NCBI GenBank assembly: GCA_041170785.1
Contig: JBEDND010000003.1
Coordinates: forward strand, 1 to 14,724
Length of the DNA: 14,724 nucleotides
Reading direction: 5' to 3'
Source: REEB481 sp041170785
GTDB taxonomy: Bacteria > Bacteroidota > Bacteroidia > NS11-12g > UBA955
Shown: piece by piece, positions 7,957-14,724 of the stretch
Numbering within the stretch: the first letter of the stretch is position 1
How the letters are laid out: each line of letters begins with the position of its first letter
Made by a program: the position numbers and the translations under genes
The notes under the pieces: model-generated
The model's input: only the letters and a program-made list of their open reading frames with translations
Databases searched by the model: none
Told to the model about the DNA's origin: nothing

Positions 7957-8316
7957 ATGAACCTTCGACTGTGTGCCTCTTTGCTGAGCCTGGTTTTGAT
8001 ATCCTGTTCCGGTTCTGACAAAACGCTTCTCGAGTGTGAACTGGCGCTAGATTCTCTGGAACATATTCTATCCCAAAACCCCAATTATGCCGCAACACAG
8101 CATGCAGATTTTATGCGGTTGAGGAGGAGCATCACCGAAAAATTGAATTCACTGGAGCAAAACACATCCCTCTCTGAAGCAGATTCCGAACAAAGGGATT
8201 TGCTGACCCTGCGCAGCGGCCTGTTGTTTACCGGGGCCCTAGAAGCCGCCTTGGAAAGTACCCGGGCACAAGCTGACAGCTTAAACAAATTGCAATTGAA
8301 GCAGACTGCAGAATAA
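7957..8316 (+). CDS. Small lipoprotein of unknown function
   Basis: I do not recognise this 119-residue protein. It begins with a lipoprotein signal peptide: MNLRLC, a hydrophobic stretch, and the lipobox LISC, making C17 the likely lipidated residue. The remainder is rich in Leu, Glu, Ser and Gln and is predicted to be mostly helical, with heptad-like spacing in the second half. This suggests a small helical bundle or coiled coil anchored in the envelope. It stands alone between the divergent M61 gene and the converging TPR gene, with a 14-base gap to the latter. The upstream space is only 40 bases, shared with the peptidase promoter; I found no clear plus-strand promoter in it. A signal peptide with a good lipobox supports it being a real gene. 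Confidence 0.75.
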   Translation: MNLRLCASLLSLVLISCSGSDKTLLECELALDSLEHILSQNPNYAATQHADFMRLRRSITEKLNSLEQNTSLSEADSEQRDLLTLRSGLLFTGALEAALESTRAQADSLNKLQLKQTAE

Positions 8317-8330
8317 GCGCCCTCAGCTGT

Positions 8331-8651
8331 TCAATCGCCGTATTCAAGTTCCAGCTTGGCGCTTTGAAGTTCCGCCCTGGCATGCTGTTCTCCAAGTTTA
8401 CCGGCAATGGCGATACCCCTTGCATATACTTCCATTGCAGCCTCTTTCTGACCTTCCTTCTCCAGCAATTTGCCCAAATGGTAATAGCTGGCCACATAAT
8501 CCGGATGATGTTGCAGCAACCATTCGAGCAAGCGCCGCGCTTCTTCCCTGTTGCCCGCTGACAAATGCTCCTGCGCCAGGGCGTAATTCAGGAAGGGATC
8601 TTCCGGTGCTTCTTTAAGAAATTCCAGCAGTTGGCTCATGCGCGGATTCAT
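8331..8651 (-). CDS. Small tetratricopeptide-repeat protein
   Basis: The 106-residue product consists of paired helices of the TPR type. The patterns NYALAQEHLSAGNREEARRLL (about 22-42) and ASYYHLGKLLEKEGQKEAAMEVY (about 54-76) show the expected small and aromatic residues at repeat positions. No signal peptide is visible, so it is probably a cytosolic scaffold for protein-protein contact. Its ATG at 8651 lies 38 bases inside the 3' end of the upstream coiled-coil gene; a second in-frame ATG at 8639 would still overlap. This marks it as the last gene of the ARPP-1 operon. Binding partner unknown, plausibly the short cytosolic tail of the neighbouring membrane protein. Confidence 0.85.
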   Translation of the reverse strand: MNPRMSQLLEFLKEAPEDPFLNYALAQEHLSAGNREEARRLLEWLLQHHPDYVASYYHLGKLLEKEGQKEAAMEVYARGIAIAGKLGEQHARAELQSAKLELEYGD

Positions 8652-9120
8652 GCCGCAAAACTAAGGGCTTTCCCCGCATGGCTGCCCGCCTCACCCTAAA
8701 CAACATCCAAACCAAAGACATGATTAAAGCCAGGGCGGTAAAGAACAGTTTTCTGAAACGGGCCAGGGTTGATGCCAGTTCTTGTGATTGCGCTTGTACC
8801 TGCATGATTGCTTTTTGATGCCGCGCTGTTATTTCTGTGCTTTTGGTTTGATGCGACAAAACGATAGAATCTACGGCACGTTTCAGACTGTCCACCCTGC
8901 GGTGTGGCGTGGAATCCAGTGTAAAAAGTACATACGAAGTGGGAAGCGTGAAGTTGGGTTCGGAATATGACCAAGGCGGTGGCATATAAATGCTGCTGGG
9001 TTCCCAAGGTTGTGCCTGAAAGCCGCGCTGAAGCAATGAATCAGGAATATGTATTGGCCCCGGTTGCGCTACAACGGCAGTGGAAACCAGCAGCAGCGGC
9101 ATGATGAATAATCGTTTCAT
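8614..9120 (-). CDS. Exported coiled-coil protein with C-terminal membrane anchor
   Basis: I do not recognise the family. The 168-residue product has a signal peptide (MKRLFIMPLLLVSTAVVA, cleavage before Q19) and a proline- and aromatic-rich mature N-terminus (IHIPDSLLQRGF, then YMPPPWSYSEP). A helical, coiled-coil-like stretch runs from about 75 to 120, followed by one transmembrane helix at about 125-143 (LFFTALALIMSLVWMLFRV) and a basic cytosolic tail. The topology is thus an extracytoplasmic domain hung from a C-terminal inner-membrane helix. The start overlaps the ARPP-1 gene stop by 4 bases (ATGA), and its own 3' end overlaps the TPR gene. This order suggests a bridge between the exported ARPP-1 protein and the cytosolic TPR protein; that is inference from topology and linkage only. 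Confidence 0.8.
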   Translation of the reverse strand: MKRLFIMPLLLVSTAVVAQPGPIHIPDSLLQRGFQAQPWEPSSIYMPPPWSYSEPNFTLPTSYVLFTLDSTPHRRVDSLKRAVDSIVLSHQTKSTEITARHQKAIMQVQAQSQELASTLARFRKLFFTALALIMSLVWMLFRVRRAAMRGKPLVLRHESAHEPTAGIS

Positions 9121-10199
9121 TTCCCTGCTTTGTAGTAGTTGATGTGTAATTTGCTGTTACCCGATTTCAACATCGTACCATTATCTTGGATGCGCTGTTC
9201 CTGCTTCTGCTCTTCATGCAGGAGCTCATCAAGGAAAGCCAGCACTTTACTCGCGGCAATGCTGACTACTGCACCAGAGGTAATGGCTTCTACAGCTGCT
9301 GACTTTAAAAGGTTTGGCGACTGCTGTCGGAACAACTGATTGTTGGCAAACAGGTCGCAGGAAATAATGCTGTCGCCGGTAACGGCTACAAACCCGATAT
9401 AGCCTGAATCCTGTGTCATCAGTTTTTCGAAGTGCTTCAGGTATGCAGGTAATTCTTTGTTGATTTTTTCTGAATTGGCAATGGCGGCATAGGTACCGGA
9501 ACTGGATGAGGTACCTGCCTCCTGATTTTTCTGGGCCACCTTGCTCCATACCTCTCCCTGATTCTTTTCGACTACTGCAGCCTTGCGCACTGATGGTGAG
9601 GTTACACCAAAGGTGTTGTTGAAGGTATAACCGCTTCCGTTGGGCGTCCATCGGCCACGCTCCACGCAAAAAACCGGCACCTGCACCGGCCCTGAATTGG
9701 GAGGCAGCAATACATCTTTTCCAACTACGCGGTCTTGTTTACCGCCGGTAACCACTTCTCCGGCCAGCACCAAAACAGTATCCTTGCCAGTATTCCAAAA
9801 AACCAGCGTATTCACGGTTCCTCCCTGCAGTTCGGTAACCTTGATTGTCCCTTTGGCCAAGGCATCTTTGAAACTGGTATAGTTGCCCAGCCCGCGATGT
9901 GCCTTTACAAATTCTGGTTCCGAAGAAATCATATACAAACGGAGGTTGCCGAAGGTGAACTTCTGCTCTTCAGCACTCAGTTCCTGTTTCATTTTCTGCC
10001 CTTTATCGCCAAATGCCCAGTTGTACGAAGTGTGCACAGACCCGTTGCTTTCATTGCTCATGCGATACACTGTATCGGTATGCGATACCTTGTTGTTGTA
10101 TAGCTTCAGGTTTTCTTTATTGTACTGGGCACAGACATTGCCGGCGAGGCTCAGACTGCTGAGCGTAAGGACTTTACAGATGAGGTTCTTGCGGTTCAT
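9117..10199 (-). CDS. Exported ARPP-1 (DUF6569) domain protein
   Basis: The 360-residue product carries the ARPP-1/DUF6569 domain, recognisable from GEVVTGGKQDRVV at 147-159, a following proline-rich VLLPPNSGPV, and PVFCVERGRW at 175-184. The domain's biochemical role is not established. As I recall it was named for its association with ADP-ribosylglycohydrolase and rhodanese-phosphatase genes in predicted NAD-related contexts, none of which are adjacent here. An N-terminal signal peptide (hydrophobic core VLTLSSLSLAG, cleavage near CA/Q25) predicts export. A Ser/Gly-rich linker lies at about 228-236, and the C-terminal part is helical with a charged EEQKQEQR stretch. It is the first gene of a three-gene overlapping operon and diverges from the TPR kinase across 176 bases, so that two-component system may regulate it. 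Confidence 0.85.
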   Translation of the reverse strand: MNRKNLICKVLTLSSLSLAGNVCAQYNKENLKLYNNKVSHTDTVYRMSNESNGSVHTSYNWAFGDKGQKMKQELSAEEQKFTFGNLRLYMISSEPEFVKAHRGLGNYTSFKDALAKGTIKVTELQGGTVNTLVFWNTGKDTVLVLAGEVVTGGKQDRVVGKDVLLPPNSGPVQVPVFCVERGRWTPNGSGYTFNNTFGVTSPSVRKAAVVEKNQGEVWSKVAQKNQEAGTSSSSGTYAAIANSEKINKELPAYLKHFEKLMTQDSGYIGFVAVTGDSIISCDLFANNQLFRQQSPNLLKSAAVEAITSGAVVSIAASKVLAFLDELLHEEQKQEQRIQDNGTMLKSGNSKLHINYYKAGK

Positions 10200-10363
10200 A
10201 TGGAGTTTTTTACTTGTTCAAATCTGATGTTTCTTTTCACCGGCCTTGGCCGAAATGAGCCATTGGGTGTTTTGGGTGTGTGAATAGGCAGAATCAAAGG
10301 ATCAATGTGCCAATCGATGGGTTCAAATTGCCCAATTTCGTACGCTACATATTTTAGCTGAAT

Positions 10364-10371
10364 TAGATTTG
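10364..10371 (+). promoter_or_regulatory. Putative -7 promoter element for the kinase/regulator operon
   Basis: TAGATTTG matches the Bacteroidota -7 consensus TAnnTTTG. I do not find a TTG at the normal -33 spacing. The predicted transcription start would be about 10375-10376, at the chosen TTG start codon. The element lies in the 176-base region shared with the ARPP-1 operon, where I could not find a consensus LytTR repeat pair. GTTCAAAT does occur twice there (10216-10223 and 10321-10328). Confidence 0.35.
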
Positions 10372-10375
10372 TGCA

Positions 10376-12247
10376 TTGAGGTATCTGAAAACATTCCTGC
10401 TTTTGGCCTTTGCGGTTTATGCTCTTTCTGCGGAAGGCCAGAGTACATCCGTTCCTCAGAGTGCAGCATCTGCATTGACAGAAGCAGAAAGCATGGAACA
10501 AAAGCAGCCGGCACGCAGCATGGAACTGGCGGCTGAAGCACTGGAACTCGCCATTAAAGCCAAAAATCAGACCGATATTTCAGGATGTTACCTGCTGCTG
10601 GGACGCCTGCATCTAAACAACGGCAATAAAGAACGTGCCGCAGAATTGCTAGAAAAAGCATCCGAAGGATATGGAGCTTTGGGGAATGCCGTGTCAAAAG
10701 CAGAAGCCGACCGGCTCTTGGCTCTGGCGCTGGAAGGTTCAGGAAGAATTGACAAGGCCGCAGTGGTTCAAAAGAACTACATGAACTCTTCAGCCATCAG
10801 TAAAAAAGATAAAGCAAAAGCCGTCAACAAAAACGCTGAAATCCTGTATCGCAAAGGACTGAAGGAACAGGCCCGAAAAGAACTTGAAGAAAACCTGCCT
10901 GTTGTGCAGCGCGACACTGTCACCAAACTGGAACTGATGAACCAGCTGCAGGGCATTTATGGTCAATCGGGTGATACTACCGCCACTTTGAAACTGGCAC
11001 AGGATAACATCTCCTTCCTTTCACAATCCAAAACCTCAGATGCTGCCACCTACGCCTGGAAATTTGGGGATGTGTTGCTGCATAACGGAAGCCTGAGTAC
11101 CAGTCTGAGCATCAACGAAAAACTGCTCAGCGGTGCGCTGGAAAACGAGAATCACCTGGTGGCCCGTCAGGCTTATCTGAACCTTGGATTTACCTATGCG
11201 CAAAAAGCGGATTACCCGGTGGCCATTCGCATGTTTACGACAGGTTACCAAACGGCTGTGCAACATCGCGATGCCATCGGAGAACAAGAGGCCCTGATGC
11301 ATCTTGCTGAAACCAAAGAAAAAACAGGCGATTTCTTCGGAGCCCTCCAGGCCTACAGACGCTACACAGAACTGAAGGATTCCTTTCGCCACCTGGAAGT
11401 ACTGGCCGAGGTGCGCAAGCTGGGCCTGAACGAACAGTTTGCCAAACAGGAACAGCGCATTAAAACGCTGGAAACCGACCAAATCCGGCGCGACTGGGAA
11501 CTTCAGAAACAAAAACAGGCCATCATGATATTGGGCAGTGCGCTGCTGCTCTTCCTGATCCTGTTGTTTTTGTTGTTCCGCACCCTCAAGGCCAAACAAA
11601 GGGCCAACCTCAGAAACAGATTGCAGTCGCTGCGCAACCAAATGAACCCGCATTTCATTTTCAACTCCCTGAACTCGGTAAATCATTACATCAGCCTGCA
11701 CCAGGAACGCGAGGCCAATCGCTATTTGAGCACCTTCAGCACCCTGATGCGGAATGTAATGGGCAATTCAGGTAAAGATTTTATCAGCCTGCGGGAAGAA
11801 TTGGAAATGTTGCGGATCTATACCGATCTGGAGCAGGCCCGATTTTCAGATAAGTTTGAAATTCTTTGGGAGATGGAAGACGATTTACCGTTGGATGAAT
11901 TACAGGTGCCACCGTTGTTGCTCCAGCCTTATGTGGAAAATGCCGTGTGGCATGGCCTGCGTTACAAGGAAGATCGAGGATTACTTCAAATTCACATTGG
12001 CCTCCACAATGGGTTTCTGATGTGCACGGTAACAGATAATGGTATTGGCAGGAAACGCAGCAAGGAACTGAAAACAGAAAATCAAAAGCGCAGCACCGGA
12101 ACAGGACTGAAAAACACCGAGGAACGAATTGACATCCTCAACAAACTCTATAAAACCGGTGTTCAGGTGTATGTTGAAGATGTGCTTACGGATTCCGGCA
12201 CACGGGTGCGCATCCTCATTCCATTAACCACAAACGCATCCCAATGA
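10376..12247 (+). CDS. LytS/YehU-type sensor histidine kinase with periplasmic TPR sensor
   Basis: The 623-residue product begins with a signal peptide (LKTFLLLAFAVYALSA). A TPR-rich sensor region spans about 40-345. A short coiled coil and one transmembrane helix follow at about 382-404 (MILGSALLLFLILLFLLF), leading into the cytosolic His_kinase module. The phospho-accepting histidine is H426 in NQMNPHFIFNSLN. The ATP-binding part has N522 in QPYVENAVWHGL, DNGIGR from D554, and the glycine box TGTGLKNTEERI. The start must be non-ATG: an in-frame TAG sits at 10364-10366 and the first ATG lies after the signal sequence. TTG at 10376 is the best choice, with CTG at 10385 possible. The stop overlaps the regulator start (ATGA). 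This is the usual Bacteroidota partner of a LytTR regulator; the ligand is unknown. Confidence 0.93.
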   Translation: MRYLKTFLLLAFAVYALSAEGQSTSVPQSAASALTEAESMEQKQPARSMELAAEALELAIKAKNQTDISGCYLLLGRLHLNNGNKERAAELLEKASEGYGALGNAVSKAEADRLLALALEGSGRIDKAAVVQKNYMNSSAISKKDKAKAVNKNAEILYRKGLKEQARKELEENLPVVQRDTVTKLELMNQLQGIYGQSGDTTATLKLAQDNISFLSQSKTSDAATYAWKFGDVLLHNGSLSTSLSINEKLLSGALENENHLVARQAYLNLGFTYAQKADYPVAIRMFTTGYQTAVQHRDAIGEQEALMHLAETKEKTGDFFGALQAYRRYTELKDSFRHLEVLAEVRKLGLNEQFAKQEQRIKTLETDQIRRDWELQKQKQAIMILGSALLLFLILLFLLFRTLKAKQRANLRNRLQSLRNQMNPHFIFNSLNSVNHYISLHQEREANRYLSTFSTLMRNVMGNSGKDFISLREELEMLRIYTDLEQARFSDKFEILWEMEDDLPLDELQVPPLLLQPYVENAVWHGLRYKEDRGLLQIHIGLHNGFLMCTVTDNGIGRKRSKELKTENQKRSTGTGLKNTEERIDILNKLYKTGVQVYVEDVLTDSGTRVRILIPLTTNASQ

Positions 12248-13005
12248 GCACCAAAATCCGCACCTTGATTGCCGATGACGAGCAATCTTCCAGGGAAACG
12301 CTCAGGCATTATGTTCAGCGCTATTGTCCGCAGGTAGAACTGATTGGCGAAGCTAAAGATGTGCGTGATTGCATTCATCAAATCCATGAACTGAAACCTG
12401 ATTTGGTTTTTCTGGATGTAGAAATGCCCTTTGGAAATGCTTTTGACGTGCTGGAGCAAACCTCAGATTTTTCATACAAAACCATTTTCGTTACCGCATT
12501 CAGCGAATATGCCATGCGGGCGTTGAATGCCAGTGCATCTTATTACCTGCTCAAACCGCTGAACATTGATGAGTTGGTGCGCGCTGTTGAAAAAGTTGCC
12601 AACCAAGAACAAAACCCCAACGGGTTACAGTCTGGTGTGATCAGAGAAAACCTAAGCAGCGGTAAAATCCGGAAAATACTCATCCCAACATTGAGCGGTT
12701 TCGAAGTGTTGAAGGTGGATGAAATCATGCGTATCAGTGGCAACGGAAATTATACAGATCTGCATTTGAGCGGAGCGCGTCGTAAAACCGTGAGCCGCGT
12801 GCTGAAGTACTTTGAACAATTATTGCAGGCCGACGGTTTCTTGCGCGTTCACAAAAGTCACCTGGTGAATATGGATTATGCCGTAGCCTGGCACCGTGGC
12901 AAAGGAGGTTTTTTACAGCTGAGCGACGGCAGCGAGGTGGAAGTTTCTCCGCAAAAAAAGGAAGAGGTATTGCGTTGCCTGGGAAATGGGTCGGCGTTCA
13001 GCTGA
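12244..13005 (+). CDS. LytTR-family response regulator
   Basis: This transcription factor of 253 residues is the partner of the kinase encoded immediately upstream (4-base overlap). The receiver domain occupies about 5-120, with acidic-pocket D11 and D12, phospho-acceptor D58 (LVFLDVEMP), switch T84 (IFVTAF) and K104 (LLKPL). The LytTR DNA-binding domain occupies about 145-250, with the typical ISGNGNYTDLHL and FLRVHKSHLVNMDYA motifs. All key receiver residues are intact. The likeliest targets are its own operon or the divergent ARPP-1 operon, but no convincing binding repeat was seen in the shared upstream region. Its 3' end overlaps the converging dehydrogenase gene by 8 bases within a palindrome. 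Confidence 0.95.
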   Translation: MSTKIRTLIADDEQSSRETLRHYVQRYCPQVELIGEAKDVRDCIHQIHELKPDLVFLDVEMPFGNAFDVLEQTSDFSYKTIFVTAFSEYAMRALNASASYYLLKPLNIDELVRAVEKVANQEQNPNGLQSGVIRENLSSGKIRKILIPTLSGFEVLKVDEIMRISGNGNYTDLHLSGARRKTVSRVLKYFEQLLQADGFLRVHKSHLVNMDYAVAWHRGKGGFLQLSDGSEVEVSPQKKEEVLRCLGNGSAFS

Positions 13006-13007
13006 AC
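12996..13007. repeat. 12-base palindrome containing both convergent stop codons
   Basis: GTTCAGCTGAAC is a perfect palindrome. Both converging genes end in TTC AGC TGA (Phe-Ser-stop) through it, one on each strand. With no loop it cannot act as an ordinary terminator hairpin, and I see none nearby, so the two transcripts probably overlap at their 3' ends. Confidence 0.6.
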
Positions 13008-14221
13008 ATCCCAATCAGCAGGTTGATATCCTGATAGCGCATGTTGTAATGTTCGGCCAAGGTTTTATTGGTGAGCAGGCCTTTAAGTAAATACGTTCCT
13101 TTCCTGGCACCCGAACGATAGCGCAGGTACTCATGAAATCCGCCTGTTTCAGCCATGTCCATCAGTAATGGCGTGAAAATATTGCTCAGGGCATAACTCG
13201 CCGTTCTGCTTACCCTGGAAGCGATATTGGGCACACAATAGTGAATCACTTCATGGCGGCGGAAAATGGGCTTTTCATGATTGGTGACTTCACTGGTTTC
13301 AAAGTTTCCGCCACGGTCAATGCTCACATCAATCATCACGCTGCGGGGCCTCATCTGCATCACCATTTGTTCAGTTACCACCACAGGGCTGCGGCCTGAT
13401 TTCCCGCGAAGTGCACCAATAACCACATCGCTTGCTGCAAGTGCATGCGACAAAACATTCGGATGGATGGTACTGGTGTAAATACTTCGCCCGAGGAGGT
13501 TCTGCAAGCGGCGAAGCCGGTACACATTGTTGTCGAATACCTTTACATTCGCACCAAGGGCAAGTGCTGTTCTGGCCGCATATTCACCTACAGCACCTGC
13601 GCCGATGATTACCACCTGAGTGGGCGGAATTCCGGCAAAGCCACCCAATAGTTCACCTTTCCCAACCTGATTGTTGGTCAGCAATTCCGCTGCAATCATG
13701 ATGCTGGCGGTTCCTGCCATTTCGCTCATGGCCCGTATGATGGGCAAGGCACCTGAATCATCTTCAAGAAACTCGTATGCCAGCGCATTCACCCGCTTGT
13801 CCATCATCTTGCGCAGCAACAACTCATCCAACTGGTCCAACTGTAGCGCGCTGATGATGAGTTGACCCGGATGCATCAAATCCACTTCCTTTGATGTTGG
13901 CGGATCAATTTTCAGGATGATGTTGCTTTTGTAAACTTCTTCCTTTGCCGTAGCGATTTCCGCACCAGCTTCGCTGTAATGCTGATCGGTAAAATGCGAT
14001 GCTTTGCCGGCTTCCGTTTCCACCACTACCCTATGTCCGTTGGCTGTGAGGTATGAAACTGAACTTGGAGTGAGGGCAACCCTGTTTTCCTGAAAAGTAA
14101 TTTCCTTGGGAATTCCTATGTACAAACCTCCGTTTTTCGGCTTGATTGCCATCGCTTTGGGCTGGGCTTCAAGCGCAGATTGTTCCTCTGGAGCAGTGAA
14201 TTCTGGTAAGTTTACGGACAT
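12998..14221 (-). CDS. ald: Alanine dehydrogenase-family NAD(P)-dependent oxidoreductase
   Basis: The family performs reversible oxidative deamination of alanine to pyruvate with NAD+ and is homologous to the alpha subunit of transhydrogenase. The 407 residues include an N-terminal extension of about 32 before the core begins at IGIPKE (35-40). Substrate-site residues are visible: R47 (ENRVALTP) and K104 (LKIDPP). The Rossmann dinucleotide motif is GAGAVG at 207-212, with D230 ending the second strand, which favours NAD. SIDRGGNFETS holds the expected aspartate, followed by IHYCVPNIASRVSRTAS. One key residue differs: the histidine of the usual LHLA motif (H96 in the mycobacterial enzyme) is Q127 here (SALQLDQL). 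I believe other Bacteroidota homologues share this. Family call is firm; true alanine activity is less certain. Confidence 0.85.
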   Translation of the reverse strand: MSVNLPEFTAPEEQSALEAQPKAMAIKPKNGGLYIGIPKEITFQENRVALTPSSVSYLTANGHRVVVETEAGKASHFTDQHYSEAGAEIATAKEEVYKSNIILKIDPPTSKEVDLMHPGQLIISALQLDQLDELLLRKMMDKRVNALAYEFLEDDSGALPIIRAMSEMAGTASIMIAAELLTNNQVGKGELLGGFAGIPPTQVVIIGAGAVGEYAARTALALGANVKVFDNNVYRLRRLQNLLGRSIYTSTIHPNVLSHALAASDVVIGALRGKSGRSPVVVTEQMVMQMRPRSVMIDVSIDRGGNFETSEVTNHEKPIFRRHEVIHYCVPNIASRVSRTASYALSNIFTPLLMDMAETGGFHEYLRYRSGARKGTYLLKGLLTNKTLAEHYNMRYQDINLLIGMFS

Positions 14222-14281
14222 ATTTTGGGTATTGTATCTTTTTTACTACGGTTATTCAACTGCTGCCATCATCCACAGCTA

Positions 14282-14317
14282 TTCCGGTACATTGAACTTT
14301 GTACCGGGGAGTTTTTT
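14282..14317 (+). terminator. Intrinsic-terminator-like hairpin with T tract
   Basis: Arms CCGGTACA (14284-14291) and TGTACCGG (14300-14307) pair perfectly around an 8-base loop, and two T-G wobbles can extend the base. Six T residues follow at 14312-14317, so on the plus strand it reads as a rho-independent terminator. No annotated plus-strand gene ends here; the nearest upstream, the response regulator, ends about 1.3 kb away. It could instead be an operator 63-86 bases upstream of the dehydrogenase start. The structure is clear; the function is not. Confidence 0.55.
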
Positions 14318-14392
14318 GCTCAAATCTACAAAATATGCACAGTTGAACGGACGTTTTATACACACTTGGTTTCATTTGGCACACATGAGGCT

Positions 14393-14400
14393 TAATTTTG
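14393..14400 (+). promoter_or_regulatory. Putative -7 promoter element for the right-end gene
   Basis: TAATTTTG matches TAnnTTTG exactly and lies 9 bases before the likely GTG start at 14410. Possible -33 TTG triplets lie 14 bases (14376-14378) or 24 bases (14366-14368) upstream, both outside the best spacing. Confidence 0.35.
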
Positions 14401-14409
14401 CAGGAAGTA

Positions 14410-14724
14410 GTGAAGCACTGGAAGCACAAAATCAAACAGGCAAGCATCATTTCGGGAATTGTTTCCTGTCTTTTTTTGCTGCTGCCTGAACTCAGGGCAC
14501 AGGTTCCTGTTGCCATTCCCGAAACACAAAACAGCCTGAACAGGATCGACAGCCTTACCTGTTTATTTCTGGAGAATATTCCAAATCATGACGCATTCCG
14601 CTGCGAACGTGATTGGTTCGGCCAGTTGAGTGCTGCAGATTTCAATGCGCAAATGCTGATGCTTGGCAGTGCCATCCCTTTTCAATACAATGTTTTTGTC
14701 AAACAGCATTTATCCTCACTGAAT
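14410..14724 (+). CDS. Exported protein, N-terminal part, possibly lytic transglycosylase (3' end outside window)
   Basis: An open frame runs from a GTG at 14410 to the window edge (105 residues). The N-terminus MKHWKHKIKQ plus a hydrophobic stretch (GIVSCLFLLLP) and RAQ cleavage site form a good signal peptide. The mature part includes NSLNRIDSLTCLFLENIP and, near the end, MLGSAIPFQYNVFVKQHLSSLN. The latter recalls the region before the catalytic domain of MltD-like lytic transglycosylases in Bacteroidota (a short IPxxYN segment followed by a helix), which would cleave peptidoglycan in the periplasm. No catalytic domain lies within the window, so this identity is tentative. An in-frame TGA at 14386-14388 rules out an upstream ATG; TTG at 14398 is the alternative start. 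Confidence 0.6.
   Translation, partial: MKHWKHKIKQASIISGIVSCLFLLLPELRAQVPVAIPETQNSLNRIDSLTCLFLENIPNHDAFRCERDWFGQLSAADFNAQMLMLGSAIPFQYNVFVKQHLSSLN

Noticed and set aside
10241..10252. CGGCC-TT-GGCCG inverted repeat as a terminator or operator
   Set aside because: A two-base loop is too short for a stable hairpin, no T tract follows, and the motif is not repeated in the region.
10200..10375. LytTR binding site in the divergent region
   Set aside because: I looked for paired repeats of the usual LytTR consensus on both strands and found none; the GTTCAAAT repeat has the wrong spacing.
11036..11701. A 221-codon open frame on the minus strand
   Set aside because: It lies wholly antisense to the kinase gene, across its TPR, membrane and phospho-acceptor regions. 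It shows no recognisable domain and follows from the base composition of the real gene.

Overview
The window looks like chromosomal DNA of a Bacteroidota bacterium, probably of the Flavobacteriales. The evidence is a gliding lipoprotein of the GldB family, a PorT-like outer-membrane barrel, a LytS-type kinase with tetratricopeptide repeats paired with a LytTR regulator, absence of obvious Shine-Dalgarno sequences at the starts inspected, and matches to the Bacteroidota -7 promoter element TAnnTTTG. It is gene-dense core-type sequence. I see no RNA gene, CRISPR array, insertion sequence or phage gene, and no gene-free stretch longer than 300 bases.

Layout. (1) Positions 1-3304, minus strand: PorT-like barrel, NAD+ synthase NadE, and an MFS transporter cut by the window edge, packed as one operon. 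(2) 3303-4768, plus strand: gldB and a hotdog thioesterase. The gldB start codon overlaps the barrel gene's start codon head to head. (3) 4771-7916, minus strand: an M61 metallopeptidase with a PDZ domain, then a secreted protein with a trypsin-like domain that lacks its catalytic triad, followed by ankyrin repeats. (4) 7957-8316, plus: a small lipoprotein. (5) 8331-10199, minus: three overlapping genes for an exported ARPP-1 (DUF6569) protein, an anchored coiled-coil protein and a small TPR protein. (6) 10376-13005, plus: the kinase and its response regulator, divergent from operon 5. (7) 12998-14221, minus: an alanine dehydrogenase homologue. (8) 14410 to the end, plus: the N-terminus of an exported protein, perhaps a lytic transglycosylase.

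Working together. PorT-like barrel and GldB point to the type IX secretion and gliding apparatus. The kinase/regulator pair shares its upstream region with the ARPP-1 operon, so it may control it. The peptidase and the dead protease-ankyrin protein are translationally coupled and may form one envelope proteolysis unit. The least explained parts are the ARPP-1 trio, the pseudoprotease-ankyrin protein, and a terminator-like hairpin upstream of the dehydrogenase that no annotated transcript explains.
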